A stretch of 64,000 bases of DNA, from positions 112,700-176,699 of the forward strand of contig ML976979.1 in assembly GCA_010015675.1 (NCBI GenBank). Direction: 5' to 3'. Within the stretch, counting starts at the first letter, position 1, and every line of letters begins with the position of its first letter. Made by a program: the position numbers and the translations under genes. Of the stretch, positions 45,101 to 57,200 are shown one piece after another. The notes below the pieces were generated by a model. It made no database searches. It was given only the letters and a program-made list of their open reading frames with translations, and was not told where the DNA came from. This DNA comes from Byssothecium circinans (taxonomy: Eukaryota; Ascomycota; Dothideomycetes; Pleosporales; Massarinaceae).

Positions 45101-48100
45101 CGACCCCGATACGAAAGGGATGGACTCCGCGCCCAACGCCGACTATATCAGTGACTTCAACAATCGCTTCATCATCCACAACGTGCATTTGAAGTGGAAC
45201 AACTCGCTGCGAAACATCATCTTGCGTTATATCCATCAAGTAAGTCAGCGTCGTGGTTTCGTCTACTACATGTCGCGGAGAGCCGTCAAATTCATTCTCG
45301 ACATCGTGGAGGAACAAAATCGGACAAGAAAGGACTTTACTACTGAACGAGGATCTGCCTCAAATCTTTCGCCGGATGACGATGACGAGGTCAACATTCA
45401 AGGCCGTATCGAAGAACTTTTGAACGATGGGAGAAATTTTGTGAATGCGGATGATTCCGATCGAGCAGAAGGAAACCAGTCCAACCAGCCCAAAGATGGA
45501 GACAATGATCTCGCAGTCGATTACGTTGCGCAGAACACGTACATCGTGCGTCTGATTGCGCCGCAGATTCAGCTGCAGAGCGAGAAAAACACCAAAGCTG
45601 CAGTCCTTGTTACGGCCAAGGGCATGCAGTTGAAGGTTATCCAGATCATGGACAAGGACCGTGTCATGGACGAAGTCTCTGGTCTGGTTCAACGGCGGTT
45701 CACGGCTTCAATGGACAGTCTTCAAATCTTCGTCACCGCTGCTCAAGCGTTCAAGATGGAAAACATTCATATGTACTCAGGTAGCACATACGGAACACCT
45801 TCCGGATCAGCTTGGCCGCCGTGGGTGCCTTTCGAAGTCATGTTTGAGTTTCATACCAATCCCTTTGGCTTCCAGCGAGTGGTGCAGCGAACTTCCGCAA
45901 GTCTACGGTTGGACAAGTACAACACCCTTCGTCTCAAATATAACGATGACGTTTCTGGCAGCGATTCGGCTTCGCGCAAAGAGCATATGGAGAGCAGAGT
46001 TGATCACCTTTGGATCGACTTCCCACACATTCGCGCTCTCTGCAATTCTCAACAATACTATGCCGTGTATGTCATCGTGCTGGATCTACTCTTATATAGT
46101 GAACCCCTGGAGAAGACCCGAAACGAGCGATTGGAGAAGATCATGCTTGCTTCCGATTTTAGCGATCTGACTGGTGCGCCTGACTTGGTGGTCGGCCTTC
46201 AAGAGCGCATCCGACAGTTGGAAGAAATCAAGACCGCCTTCCAGATCAACGAGAAGTATCTTGACAAGCAAGGCTGGAACGACCGTATTGAAGTAGAGAA
46301 GGATCTCGCTGTGTACGAAGATGAGCTTTTCTTTGTCATGAAAGCCATTACTACCGCTCAACGCAAAAACGACGACCGCGCTCAGGCGAGACAATCGAAC
46401 GGTGTCCTGCATTGGTACATCGCCGCCAACGAGATCGTCTGGCATCTTCTGCGCGAAACAAGCCATGATTCTCTCGCTGAATTTCGGCTCAAGAATGCCC
46501 TGTACGATCGCACGGACAACAATGATGGATCGAACCTCAACATCGTCGAGGTCGAGCAAATGACCGGTCTTAACCTATTGCCAAATGCCATCTATCCCAA
46601 GATGATCTCGCCATACCTCGAACCAGGTCGCACAATGCCGGATGGGCGAGACACGAAGATGTTTAAAGTAGAGTGGGTCATGCTCGAAGCAATTGCTGGC
46701 ATTCCAGTTATGGAGCATTTCGAAGTCAATTTGTTTCCATTAAAAGTGCAGCTCGAATGGGATATTGGCAAGAAGCTGTTTGAATACGTCTTCCCTGGCA
46801 TCAAGGACAGCAGCGGAGAAACCGGTAACCATTCGCCATTCTTAGTTAAGCACGTGCTGCCTACGAACGGGGAAGACGACGACGATGCCAGCAGTATGGC
46901 ATCTTCCAGTATCTCAAATGGGCCTGCCCCCTTGCCCGACAACGAGAGTGAGGTGAATGCACTGAAACTCCGTCTCACGCCGACTTTGCAACTGCCTGAG
47001 CCACAATCTAAGACCGATCGTAAGGCTAGAAGGGGCTCAGAGAAGCGACCGGGACTGCATCACCTGCGCATCTTCCGCGACAATCAGTCACGCACCGGCA
47101 GCGAATACAAACGGAGTCTCCATCCAAGCTCAGCCTACACCAGCCCCGATCCCGGAACGACACCTAGTGTATCTCGTACTGGCTCCCTCCGCTCTGGCTC
47201 GTTCTCCACCAATATGTCCGTCTCAACAGCTGAATCGGACCGAACCACGAAGCGCTTCACCCTCTACCGTAGCGGCACCAACGACAAGAAAATGGCGGCT
47301 AACAAGAAAGCCCGCCATGACGACCTAACACAAATGATGACGCGCGCGTCGAACTACATGACTCTCTCCTACGTTCACATCCCCAGTATGATTCTCTGCC
47401 TCAGCTATAAGGGCAAAGGGCAACGCAACTTTGAAGACGTACACGACCTAGTGTTCAAAATGCCAACCCTCGAGTACCACAACAAGACCTGGTCGAACCT
47501 CGATCTCGCCCTCCAACTCAAAAAGGATGTCATCCGCGCCCTCATCTCCCACGCCGGCGCCATCGTCGGCAACAAGTTTTCGCATCACCGCCCCTCAAAA
47601 CACACCCAATCCCGCCTCCGTCAAATCGCAAACAGTAGCTCCATAATGAGCACATCCCCCGACCTCTCAGGCACAGACACAAACTCGGTCCGCGACCACA
47701 GCCCCGGCGGTTCCGACCACTCAAGTGAGCGCCCCAGCCGTCGTTCCTTCACCTCCGGCCGCGCGAATTCGACCTTCTCCGCCCTCAGCGAAGAAGGCTC
47801 CTCCATCCACTCTTCCTCTCGCAGCCAGACTCGCGGCACCAACACTACCGGGAACAATGCCAACGAGACAGGAAGTATTATGACCGGGAGCTGGGCCGAG
47901 GACAGCGATGCCGTGGAGGATGGGAGGATGTTTGCGGATGAGATTTCAAGGGTCGATCAGACGGAGCCGGAACACGCCGGGGTTATTGGGAGTTTGAGTC
48001 GGCATCTCCCGCAGGTCACGCCTTTTGTGGGGCATGGGAGGGAGAAGGGAAGGGAGAGCGAGAGGAAGGATGGAGTGGCGGCGGGTGTGAGGGGGTCAGG

Positions 48101-48253
48101 GGAGGATGGTGAGGGCGATGGGTGAGTTCTCCTCTTTGTAATCTCCTTGCTGTGGTGTGTGGGGAAAATGAATACTGACGTTTGTCTTGTAGGGCGCGGA
48201 AAAAGTCGAAGTTCTCGAAATTGCTGGGGAGGGGGAGTAATCAATCTGCTTGA
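39152..48253 (+). CDS. FMP27: Fmp27/Hobbit/SABRE bridge-like lipid transfer protein
   Basis: Three exons, 39152-43406, 43462-48121 and 48193-48253, encode 2,991 aa with all phases closing; this is normal for filamentous-fungal members. The family forms long hydrophobic-groove rods at endoplasmic reticulum-plasma membrane contacts and moves phospholipids in bulk. An N-terminal membrane anchor covers about residues 8-32 (FAVGVFLLGYLLTFVAFAFI), followed by the conserved GVSIQRIGVSGLRRIAF. The GFWDKIRLTFHSRINVSWKG segment (about residue 1390) is the Fmp27 GFWDK domain; SAWPPWVPFEVMFEF (about residue 2202) is the WPPW domain. The C-terminal 300 residues are serine-rich and probably disordered, ending in a lysine-rich tail (ARKKSKFSKLLG) coded by a 20-codon third exon, well suited to bind acidic membranes. 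Introns are 55 and 71 bp. Confidence 0.96.
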
Positions 48254-48316
48254 GGGGGAAGCGGATGGGTGGGAGGAGGGTGGGAGGGGGGTGATGGAAT
48301 GAGGGGGGTGATTGTG

Positions 48317-48319
<3 letters not shown>

Positions 48320-48351
<32 letters not shown>
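48320..48351 (+). repeat. (TG)15 microsatellite
   Basis: Uninterrupted TG dinucleotides over about 31 bp in the 3' flank of the Fmp27 gene. Confidence 0.95.
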
Positions 48352-48352
<1 letters not shown>

Positions 48353-48917
48353 GCGCATCTTGCTGGCGTTTATAGGGGGTTTTACTTGGTGGTTTGTGTT
48401 GTTGGGGTTGGAGGATGTTTGTGCATAGGTATACCTTTTTTTTTTCCACTGTCGTTGCCTGGGGCTATGGTTGGAGGTTTGCTTTGTTGGATTAAGGTAG
48501 CATGGCATCGTGCCACATGGTGTGGCATGGCATTGTATGGTGTTTGGGTGGTAGGCTAGATTTATTAATTATTGTCTAGGTTCATTGATGGTTTGTGTCG
48601 ACTGTTTATCTTTTATTTTCTATATATTTAAGAGTTAGTTTTCTGGTAAGTCTACATAACACAATATAATTAGAACACGGTTTTTATTCTCTGATTTAGT
48701 CAATGCACTATGAACCTAGGTTTTACGTAGGTAGTGGAACCTGCGTTACTAGAGATAGGCGACTTACAGATTAACAACTATCTTCACATCCTTACAAGGA
48801 ACCTACGTTGATTATACATTATAGCTATAATTTTTAATGTAGAGGGCTGCTAATTCCTATATTAACAGGAAATGATTACAATCTAATGGGGACGTAGATA
48901 TAATTTCCTTCATAGAA

Positions 48918-49040
48918 TAACTTGTTAACAGATTTCTTAATTTAAATCTATTTACAGCTCTTTTATCCTTTTTATAAGAGGTACACATGGAGGGATAAGG
49001 CTTGAGGGTTAAACGACTTATTAAATGTGTGCTCTGAGAA
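48918..49040 (+). repeat. Diverged repeat, copy 1 (partner at 53955-54100)
   Basis: The stretch around TTAACAG ... TTTACAGCTC ... GGTACACATGGA ... TAAGGCTTGAGGG aligns by eye with 53955-54100 (TTAACAG ... TATACAGCTC ... GATATACACGTGGA ... TAAGCTTAAGGGAG), roughly two thirds identical. Several differences read as T or A here where copy 2 has C or G. Confidence 0.5.
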
Positions 49041-49274
49041 GGAAAATTCACATTAAGGTGTCGCCGTCGCAGCGCCACTTCGAACTAATAAAGCACTGTA
49101 AATATTTCAAAAGTGGAATGCAAAGAATATCAGGGTAGATGGTAAAAAAATATGACTCTAGGACCACCCAGACATTAGGGTACCCGTGTACATGTGTGCA
49201 CATGTTCCCAAGATCATCACGGGGCTGCGCGATAACATCGCGCAGACGCGTTCAAAATTAGCGTGTCGCACTTA

Positions 49275-50266
49275 ACGTAAAGCACCATCGAGCGCGCCAA
49301 AATTCCTTGGCAGGAAAATCAAACATTCAACCTTTAATAACAATTTAAATACTAGAGCTATGAAGCTGAAATTTTAANNNNNNNNNNNNNNNNNNNNNNN
49401 NNNNNNNNNNNNNNNNNNNNNNNNNNNNNNNNNNNNNNNNNNNNNNNNNNNNNNNNNNNNNNNNNNNNNNNNNNNNNNNNNNNNNNNNNNNNNNNNNNNN
49501 NNNNNNNNNNNNNNNNNNNNNNNNNNNNNNNNNNNNNNNNNNNNNNNNNNNNNNNNNNNNNNNNNNNNNNNNNNNNNNNNNNNNNNNNNNNNNNNNNNNN
49601 NNNNNNNNNNNNNNNNNNNNNNNNNNNNNNNNNNNNNNNNNNNNNNNNNNNNNNNNNNNNNNNNNNNNNNNNNNNNNNNNNNNNNNNNNNNNNNNNNNNN
49701 NNNNNNNNNNNNNNNNNNNNNNNNNNNNNNNNNNNNNNNNNNNNNNNNNNNNNNNNNNNNNNNNNNNNNNNNNNNNNNNNNNNNNNNNNNNNNNNNNNNN
49801 NNNNNNNNNNNNNNNNNNNNNNNNNNNNNNNNNNNNNNNNNNNNNNNNNNNNNNNNNNNNNNNNNNNNNNNNNNNNNNNNNNNNNNNNNNNNNNNNNNNN
49901 NNNNNNNNNNNNNNNNNNNNNNNNNNNNNNNNNNNNNNNNNNNNNNNNNNNNNNNNNNNNNNNNNNNNNNNNNNNNNNNNNNNNNNNNNNNNNNNNNNNN
50001 NNNNNNNNNNNNNNNNNNNNNNNNNNNNNNNNNNNNNNNNNNNNNNNNNNNNNNNNNNNNNNNNNNNNNNNNNNNNNNNNNNNNNNNNNNNNNNNNNNNN
50101 NNNNNNNNNNNNNNNNNATTTAATAGCTATTAGTATATATATATATCTATCTAAGTTTAAAATTTTAAAAGAAAATATTAAGGTTTGGCTTTGTTATTAA
50201 GATATTACCACTGCCAAGGAATTTTGGCGCACTCGATGGTGTGGCGCGCTCGATGGTGCTTTACGT
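49275..50266. mobile_element. Second Fot1-like element, interrupted by an assembly gap
   Basis: Left end ACGTAAAGCACCATCGAGCG at 49275 and the inverted counterpart ending at 50266 share their first nine bases and overall design with the element at 17480-19311, and TA flanks both sides (49273-49274 and 50267-50268). The right inverted repeat (50211-50266, 56 bp) keeps two copies of a 17-bp subrepeat; the left (49275-49313, 39 bp) has only one. The known interior is AT-rich and shows no transposase; 740 N fill the middle. It is a different subfamily from the first copy (CGAGCGCGCC versus CGAACCGCGC). Confidence 0.85.
49378..50117. other. Assembly gap (740 N)
   Basis: Run of N inside the second transposon. 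Both borders are AT-rich, which suggests the gap was left because of repeat content. Confidence 0.99.
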
Positions 50267-50396
50267 TAATCCAATTTGAGTAAAAGTCCGTGCACGTACG
50301 CGTCGTCATTTCCCCTCAACACCCAACACGTCCTATGTATCCACCTCTTCCTACTGCATATTCTTGCGTCGTCTCGACTTCTTTTCTCTCCAAAAG

Positions 50397-53300
50397 ATGA
50401 CTGATGTACATGACGATGCGCCAATGGAATTGGCGCAAGATTCGAACGGCGATGACCCAATGAGCTCTCCGCACAATTCGAGCGAGCCGGAATCAGATGA
50501 CCATGAAGTCACTTCAGACACTTTCATAAGCGAGCTCCAAGAATGCCTCGACGACGTTCAGTACGACGGCAAATTCTACACCTTTCACTCACACAACACG
50601 TACACGAACCCCGGACTCGATCTCTATGGCTATGGAACCGTGGGGTTACCGCTATCGACGCGTGATGCAAAAGGCATCGCGAGCATTTGTAGACAAGCGC
50701 CATTTGGAAAGGGCGATGAGACGCTTATCGATGAGTCTGTGAGGAAGACCTGGGAACTCGATGCGAAAGATTTTGAATGCCGGAATCCATCATGGACGAC
50801 CTACCTTAATACGCTAGTAGCGCAGACGGCGGAAGATTTAGGGGTCCAGGTACAAACGCGTGCTGAACGGTACAAGTTGCTCTTGTACGAAGAGGGCGCG
50901 TTTTTCAAGGCGCATCGGGATACTGAGAAGGTTCCGGGAATGTTCGGCACGCTAGTCATTTGCTTGCCATCGTTGCACAGTGGTGGGGAAGTCTATCTGG
51001 CGCATGGCAAGAAGAAGCAGAAGTTGGAGACCGCACCGACTTCTGCATGGGAACTTTCGACGCTGGCTTGGTATGCAGATGTTTCGCATGAGATTCGGCC
51101 GGTCACGTCGGGTTATCGTCTGGTTTTGACGTATAATTTGGTACAGGACCAATTCGAGCCAAAGCAGACGGCTGCGGCTCTGGATGCCAGTCACGCTCGC
51201 TTCGCAAAGGTGCTGCAGGGCTGGAATAAGAACTCGGAGGTTTTAAACCTCGAAAAGCTGCTCTACCCACTCGAGCATCAATATACGGAAGCCAGTCTCT
51301 CTCTCAGGAGCTTGAAAGGGCAGGATGCTGCGAAAGGCCGGTACCTAGAACAGCTGTGCTCGAAAAACGGAGTGTTTTGGTTCCTGGGCCAGATGACCCG
51401 GGAAGAGGCAGGGGAAGACTATGGCTACGGCTACGATGATGGCGAAGAAGACAACAAATATAGCCTCGACTATGTCGTGACACCAGCTGGGACCAGGATT
51501 AATCTGAATCTTGATGAGATCGACACGGAGACGGAACTGCTAGCTGACTTGGACGATCTTTATCATGGTCGGCATGCTGATAGTGAGGATGAAGGAGAAT
51601 TTACGGGCAACGAAAATATGCCTTCGCAGTATCGGTACCACGACTCAGTAAGACTCCTCTACTACGACTATTGTTCAATTCCTAACGTACTGCAAGGTGG
51701 TCATTCTGATGCGCAAGTTGCATCTTGTCGAGAAGTTCTTTGAGCGTTCGTTCTACGATCCCAACCTATATAGAGCCTTCCTCAAATTCGTCTACGATGA
51801 CTACGAGGCCAATCCTGACGAAAAATCCGCCGAAGTGGTGGCCAGTGCTATAAAGTGCACGTTACAAGAGACCGTCACTTTCTTGTTGCCGAAAACTGCT
51901 GACAAGGACCTTCGTGCAACGCGCTTCTATAATTCGACGGTGTATGGGTACGGCCCCCTATCTGAATCACGTCAGATTGAAGACTGGCAACAATTATTTG
52001 CCGAGGTTGCTGATCGTGCGTGTGCCATGGGACGTTCCGATCTCGTGCGTGACGCCTTGCAAAAGCTAGTGCGCAATACATCGTGGACATCCTCAACTTC
52101 GCTCATGAAGCTGGTAGCTACGTTTGTTGAACGAGAAGCTACTGCTAAGGGGGCAAACAGTGCGGAAATTTGGTCGGAATGGTACGTAAACCCCGAGGCG
52201 GTGGAACTGACTGCGAACACCCTTGATGAGCTGAGGTGCTTTTGTGCTGCAGTCGGGTATCACAATCTGGCATCGCTTTTTCTTATCAAGTTATCAGCTA
52301 GTTGGTTCAAAATGCTCATTCTGCCAGGCTATCCTTTCCGCCCTCGCAAACACCGACATACGAGACCATCAACCAATATCGCAAAGTGCTCGATGACGTC
52401 AGATCTCAATCGGCTGTCGCAAATTCACCCTCCTTCTACGAATGGGAAGGGGCTCGGATTGGGGAGCTGCTCCGCTTGGTCAATTCCTACAGCATATCTG
52501 ATGTCAAGGCTATGGTGGAACTGCTTTTATCCCCATGGCAGGCAGCCTACATGGAAATGTGAGTATAGCCTCTTTGGAAGCCCTGCTTTGCTGATCGCTC
52601 CAGTATCCTACCTGTAGTATTGATGGAACGCTGCTGCTTTAGCGCGTTAGCTCTATTATCTGGTCTAGGGAGACACGGCATAGAACGCGAGTCTTTTCGC
52701 TCTGAGGTTGTCAAGCCCACGTTTCAAGCCCTCATTCGCATAGACCCTCCGATCATCAAGTTGACGCTGGCCAACTTGGGCATGAGCAAATCTGCCAACA
52801 GCAACACTCGTACGGGGCCTAAGTCGTCTAACGATGTCGTCTTGTCAGACGAGAACCAACCCAGTGCATCTTTTTACGCCTTCGTGCTCAAGCAGACGAT
52901 CAGCATGGGCCTTTATACCGAAGCAACAAGGCTCCTCGAACACGGCTTACCCGATCTTCCAAATGACGGGTCGAACGCCTGGAGCGAGTGGAAGCGACTA
53001 TTTTCCTTCATTGAAAAGTTGTTTGACGCTTTTAAAGTGGCTGGGACAGGCACACACCAACAAACTACACAAGCTTTCATTCTCCCGTCCTTGACGAGAG
53101 CAGCACAATGGCTTTCTCCACGTCGACCCATCGAACCTCGCGACTGGTCGCGCACAACGAACCACGTATGTAGCCAGCCAGCATGCCAAGAGCTGCGGCG
53201 CTTCCTCCATAACCCAAGGGAGACTGTCGGGCGGTTCAAATACGCCAACTACGTCCACGAACACCTAAAAAGCGCGCTGGGCTATCGGCACTACAAGTTC

Positions 53301-53774
53301 GAAGTTGAGCGGGGCAGATATCCGTACACGCTTGTTGTGTATAAGACGAAGAGCGAGTGGGAAGCGCAGGAGGCGCAGTGGCAGGCGGATGTGAAGCAGA
53401 TGCGCGATGTGGTGACGAGGTTGAAGGGGCATAAGCACTGCAAGAACGTGTTGGGGGATGAAGGGGCGAAGAAGTTGGAAGAGGTTGCGTTGATGGTTAC
53501 ACAGATAGGTACGCGGTCTACATCTCTATATATGACGCCAGCTACGATGCCAGCACAGCCTCAGTCGCTATATCCTGCGAATCCGGCAGCGCAGCCTCGG
53601 AGATCTTATCAACTTCCAGCGCCGGGGGGCATGCGGGCGCAGGGATTGGGTCCATCGATAGTTCAGCCATTTCATCCTACGTCCGGCTCGGCGCAGAACG
53701 TACTTGGTGGAGGTGCGAATGCGCAGCAGAAGGGGTTTGCGGATGTGATTGATTTGACTGATGATGGGAGTTAA
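50397..53774 (+). CDS. 2-oxoglutarate/Fe(II) oxygenase-like protein, copy A
   Basis: Four exons, 50397-51647, 51697-52289, 52328-52558 and 52604-53774, encode 1,081 aa. The second intron is only 38 bp in this model; a donor at 52257 (71-bp intron, 1,070 aa) also fits the phase. The N-terminal 270 residues form a prolyl-4-hydroxylase-like Fe/2OG domain: LLYEEGAFFKAHRDTEKVPG gives His173-x-Asp175, WYADVSHEIRPVTSGYRL gives His231 and the 2OG-binding Arg241. The long helical C-terminal part has a cysteine-containing segment (HVCSQPACQELRRFL) and ends in VIDLTDDGS, which matches a SUMO-interacting motif. The family hydroxylates proteins or small molecules; the target is unknown. It is followed in tandem by the degenerate copy B and preceded by a transposon that ends 130 bp upstream of the start codon. 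Confidence 0.84.
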
Positions 53775-54269
53775 GGAGGCTGACTTGCTGGGTTGATGGG
53801 GACTTGGCGGACGCGTGTATGTGTATGGGTTGGGAGTTTGGAAGCGCTTTGTGGTGTGTGTATTAGTTTCCATTGTACTTTTGATATTGTAATACCAGAC
53901 TCGTCGCCTTCAATACACAATCTGCCATGTGTGACTGGGATGCATTTACTTCCATATTAAGTTTTTAACAGCGTTTTCTTATTTTGAACCCATATACAGC
54001 TCGTTTGTTGTTTGTTTACAAGATATACACGTGGAAGAACTAAGCTTAAGGGAGGAACCACTCGTTCCATGTTGACCCTCCGTTCTGAACTCCTGAGAAA
54101 GCCCGATCCCTGCTCGGGAGGGAGCGGATAGGTCCCGTGACATCGTGTTGTTTTGGTCTTAGCACGACGCGTCGCGTTTAAGGTTTCAATTTCCCAATTG
54201 ATCGTCTGTGCACCCCTTCATCCCTCTCAACGCTTTCCGATCCGCATTCCACAGCTACACACCGGAACA
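53775..54269. other. Intergenic region between tandem copies, with repeat copy 2
   Basis: 495 bp between copy A and copy B. The part at 53955-54100 resembles 48918-49040 (see that entry). The remaining sequence should hold the promoter of copy B. Confidence 0.45.
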
Positions 54270-57200
54270 ATGACGAGGTTTGGAAGCTATTGGGCCATGG
54301 CCCAGCGACGCTATGATATGGGTCGAAATACACTATGGGGCTACAATGAGGGAGAAGACGAAGAGGATGAGAGTGCATATGATCGACACGGGTGGGGTTT
54401 CGACTCTATGGACTGCTGGGAAGAGGAAGAAGATGAAGAAGATGAAGATAACGAAGATGAAGATGATGAAGATGAAGATGAAGAAGACGAAGGCGAAAGC
54501 GAAGTGGATGAAGCTCAACAAGACTTCAAAACCCAACTGAAAACATGTCTAGATGGTATCCAGAACGACGGCTCCCCTTGGTCCCTCCGAACGTACCAAG
54601 ATTACACCAATCCAAGTCTACAGATCGATGGGTGCGGATTAATCAGGTTACCACTTTCAGAACGAGATGCGGCGGCTATCAGCAAACAAGCAGTGCCCAC
54701 GGCTGTCGGCATGTGGGCACTGGGTGCGAGCAAGGTCAAATGTCGGAACCCCGCGTGGACCGCTTATCTGGATAAGGTCGCTGGAAAGTCGGTTGGGGAC
54801 CTAGGGGTCCAGGTTAAGGCATACTTGGAGGCGAGAGGGTTGATACTATACGCCAAAGGCGCCTCGGTGGGAGCCGAGACGCAGAAGTGGCAGGAAGAAA
54901 GACCGCGTGTGTTTGGTACGCTACTCGTGTGTCTAGCTTCAGAGCATGAGGGTGGAGCCGTGCATATCGTTCAGGGAAAGCAGCATGATACCTTGGAGAC
55001 CAGCTCGACATCAGCCTTCGATTTATCGACCCTGGCATGGTATTCCGACGTGCACCCCGAGTTCCGGCCGCTCGCATCGGGTTATCGGCTCGCGCTAGTC
55101 TACGATCTGATGTGCAATGAAGAAGGCACCAAAAATAAGCCAGAAGCCGCAGAGTTCGAGAGAAGAGGTGCTCAGATGGAACGTCTCTTGACGCTGTGGC
55201 GTGACGAACACCAGGATATGCCTCCCCTGATATACCCTCTTTTTAATGAATATGACAAAGGGAAGATCTCGCTTCAGACCCCGAGAGGGCCCGATTTGGA
55301 GAGATGCAAGTTTCTGGAGAGGCGGTGCGCAAGCAATGGTGTCGTTTGGCTTATTGGAACATTGAAACGACGTAAACGGTATATTGGCTCAGAAGACAGC
55401 AGGCAGAAGATCTCCTTGTCCGGCTCTTTGTTCACCTTCAGCGGGTCGAATTGGCACATCAATCTTGGTCGAGTTTCTGAGCGAGACATTCTGGTCGACT
55501 TCGACGATTTCTACTGTCGTGACCCCGATAGCACGAATCAAGTATCAAGATTCTACAGTCGCCATGTGTGTAGTTATTGGACCGACAAGGTACGTTTGTA
55601 TTTCCACTTCTCTAGGACAATGCAGTGTCAGCCTCCAGCAACAGTCATCTGCAGGTTTGGCCGGCCAAGCGTGGCAAGACTTCTCTATTAGTACCGTGCT
55701 GATTCCAAAATACTGCTAGGTGATTGTCCTTCTTCGCAAAGAAACACTCGTCGCATAGTTCACAAAAATGAGTCATCACGAAACGGGCCAACTTTCAGAG
55801 TTTTTTCACTTCCTTCAAGACGACCAGGCACGCTATCCCGATGCAAACCTTCCAGAGTTCGTAGGCGATGCGATGAAGAAGATCATGTCCATCGCATGCG
55901 ACCAAATCATGGCAACGCCCTTCAACCCTGTTAAACAAGGCCCGTCCGAAAGTATAAGCCACATGGTTATTCGTTACCTCGCTGAGAAGAACCGATCCCA
56001 TCTAGCCAGAGAGGCTTTGCTCGAGATCACTCAGAAGCCATCATGGTTATTCTCTGAAGGACGTGTTCGCATTGTCGCAACGCATATCGCGGTGACCCAG
56101 AAAAACCGGAGTGACAACAAAGTTTGGCTTGACAGGTGACAGACCACCCTCGATTGCATCATCTGGGATACTGCTAACGGAAGCCAGGTTTTCCTCAAGC
56201 CTGCCAAAGGCTAGAACCTTCACCCAAATTGTGGATACTATAAAGAGTTTCGACGAGTTTAAATTGCATTTGGTCGACACGTACCAAGACATGTGCGACA
56301 GGTGGAAAATGGCCAAGGTGGAAAGCGCGTTGAAACGTACCAACTCATTCTCCAAGGACGCCAGCCCCGCTCTTCTGTTGATCCTTCCAAAAGTTGGCAT
56401 GGCGCGCTACTCCAAGTTCATTCTACCAGTCCTGGTCGCTAGCGCCGACAAGATGGCGCTTTTGAAATATTTGATCGAGCTCTACAAAGCGACAGAAACA
56501 GCAGCGCATCCAAGCATCGTGAAGCCCATCTACGCCGCTATCTTGAAGGCCGATCCGCCGATTATTCAACTGACGATCGATGACATTTGCCCGAACTCAT
56601 CTCAGCCAAACAAGATCGTTCACCCCGCTCGCGTCTCGTCAAAGCCGACCCCCGATAAGAAAGTACAACATGTCGAGAGATACTTCAGCTTCCTCACCGT
56701 ATTCTACCGAACCCTGAATCTGGGTCTTATTGAAGAGAGCAAGCGCCTAATCAGTGCAAACTTCCCACCACTTTCCGTGATCGAGTCAGAGCTTGGAACC
56801 AATTGGATCGAGCTTGTCAACTTCATCATCAAATTGGTTCGATTCTTCAAACATTGTAAGGATGCCAGGGTCTACACCGTATTTCGCACCTTGGCAGTCC
56901 CCGTCGTGTACAAGTTAGCAGAATATCAGATAACGAACCGACCTCACAAACCACGGAACTGGGCACGCCTTCGAGTAAAACCTTGCGCAGGTGGATGTCC
57001 CCACTGCTCAAAACTCAACCGGTTTCTACTCGATCCAAACCAAGAAGATGCACATTTCGCATACCCGACAACGATCCGCGATAGACATAGGGGCAAGCTT
57101 AGTGAAGATGACTATAAGACGAAGATCGTCAACACTGACAAGGGACCTAACCTGGTGGTCTATAAGACAAACAATGCATACTCAAGGGCTGATAAGGCGT

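Larger units (their letters stand above)
48254..49274. other. AT-rich gene-free region
   Basis: About 1 kb between the Fmp27 stop and the second transposon. From 48540 it is strongly AT-rich with no coding frame. It contains the (TG) microsatellite and one copy of a dispersed repeat (both listed). The composition suggests mutated repetitive DNA. Confidence 0.6.

Noticed and set aside
48096..48508. Histidine/threonine-rich open frames on the minus strand
   Set aside because: Created by the (TG)n microsatellite; pure composition artefact.
48857..49078. 73-codon minus-strand open frame left of the gap
   Set aside because: Lies in AT-rich repeat-like DNA, no homology signal, not flanked by a promoter-like region.
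49378..50117. Possibility that the gap hides a host gene
   Set aside because: Inverted transposon ends with TA duplications bracket it, so transposon sequence is the simplest content; cannot be proven without reads.
54333..54536. Phenylalanine/isoleucine-rich minus-strand frame resembling membrane helices
   Set aside because: Antisense of the GAAGATGAA coding repeat in copy B.
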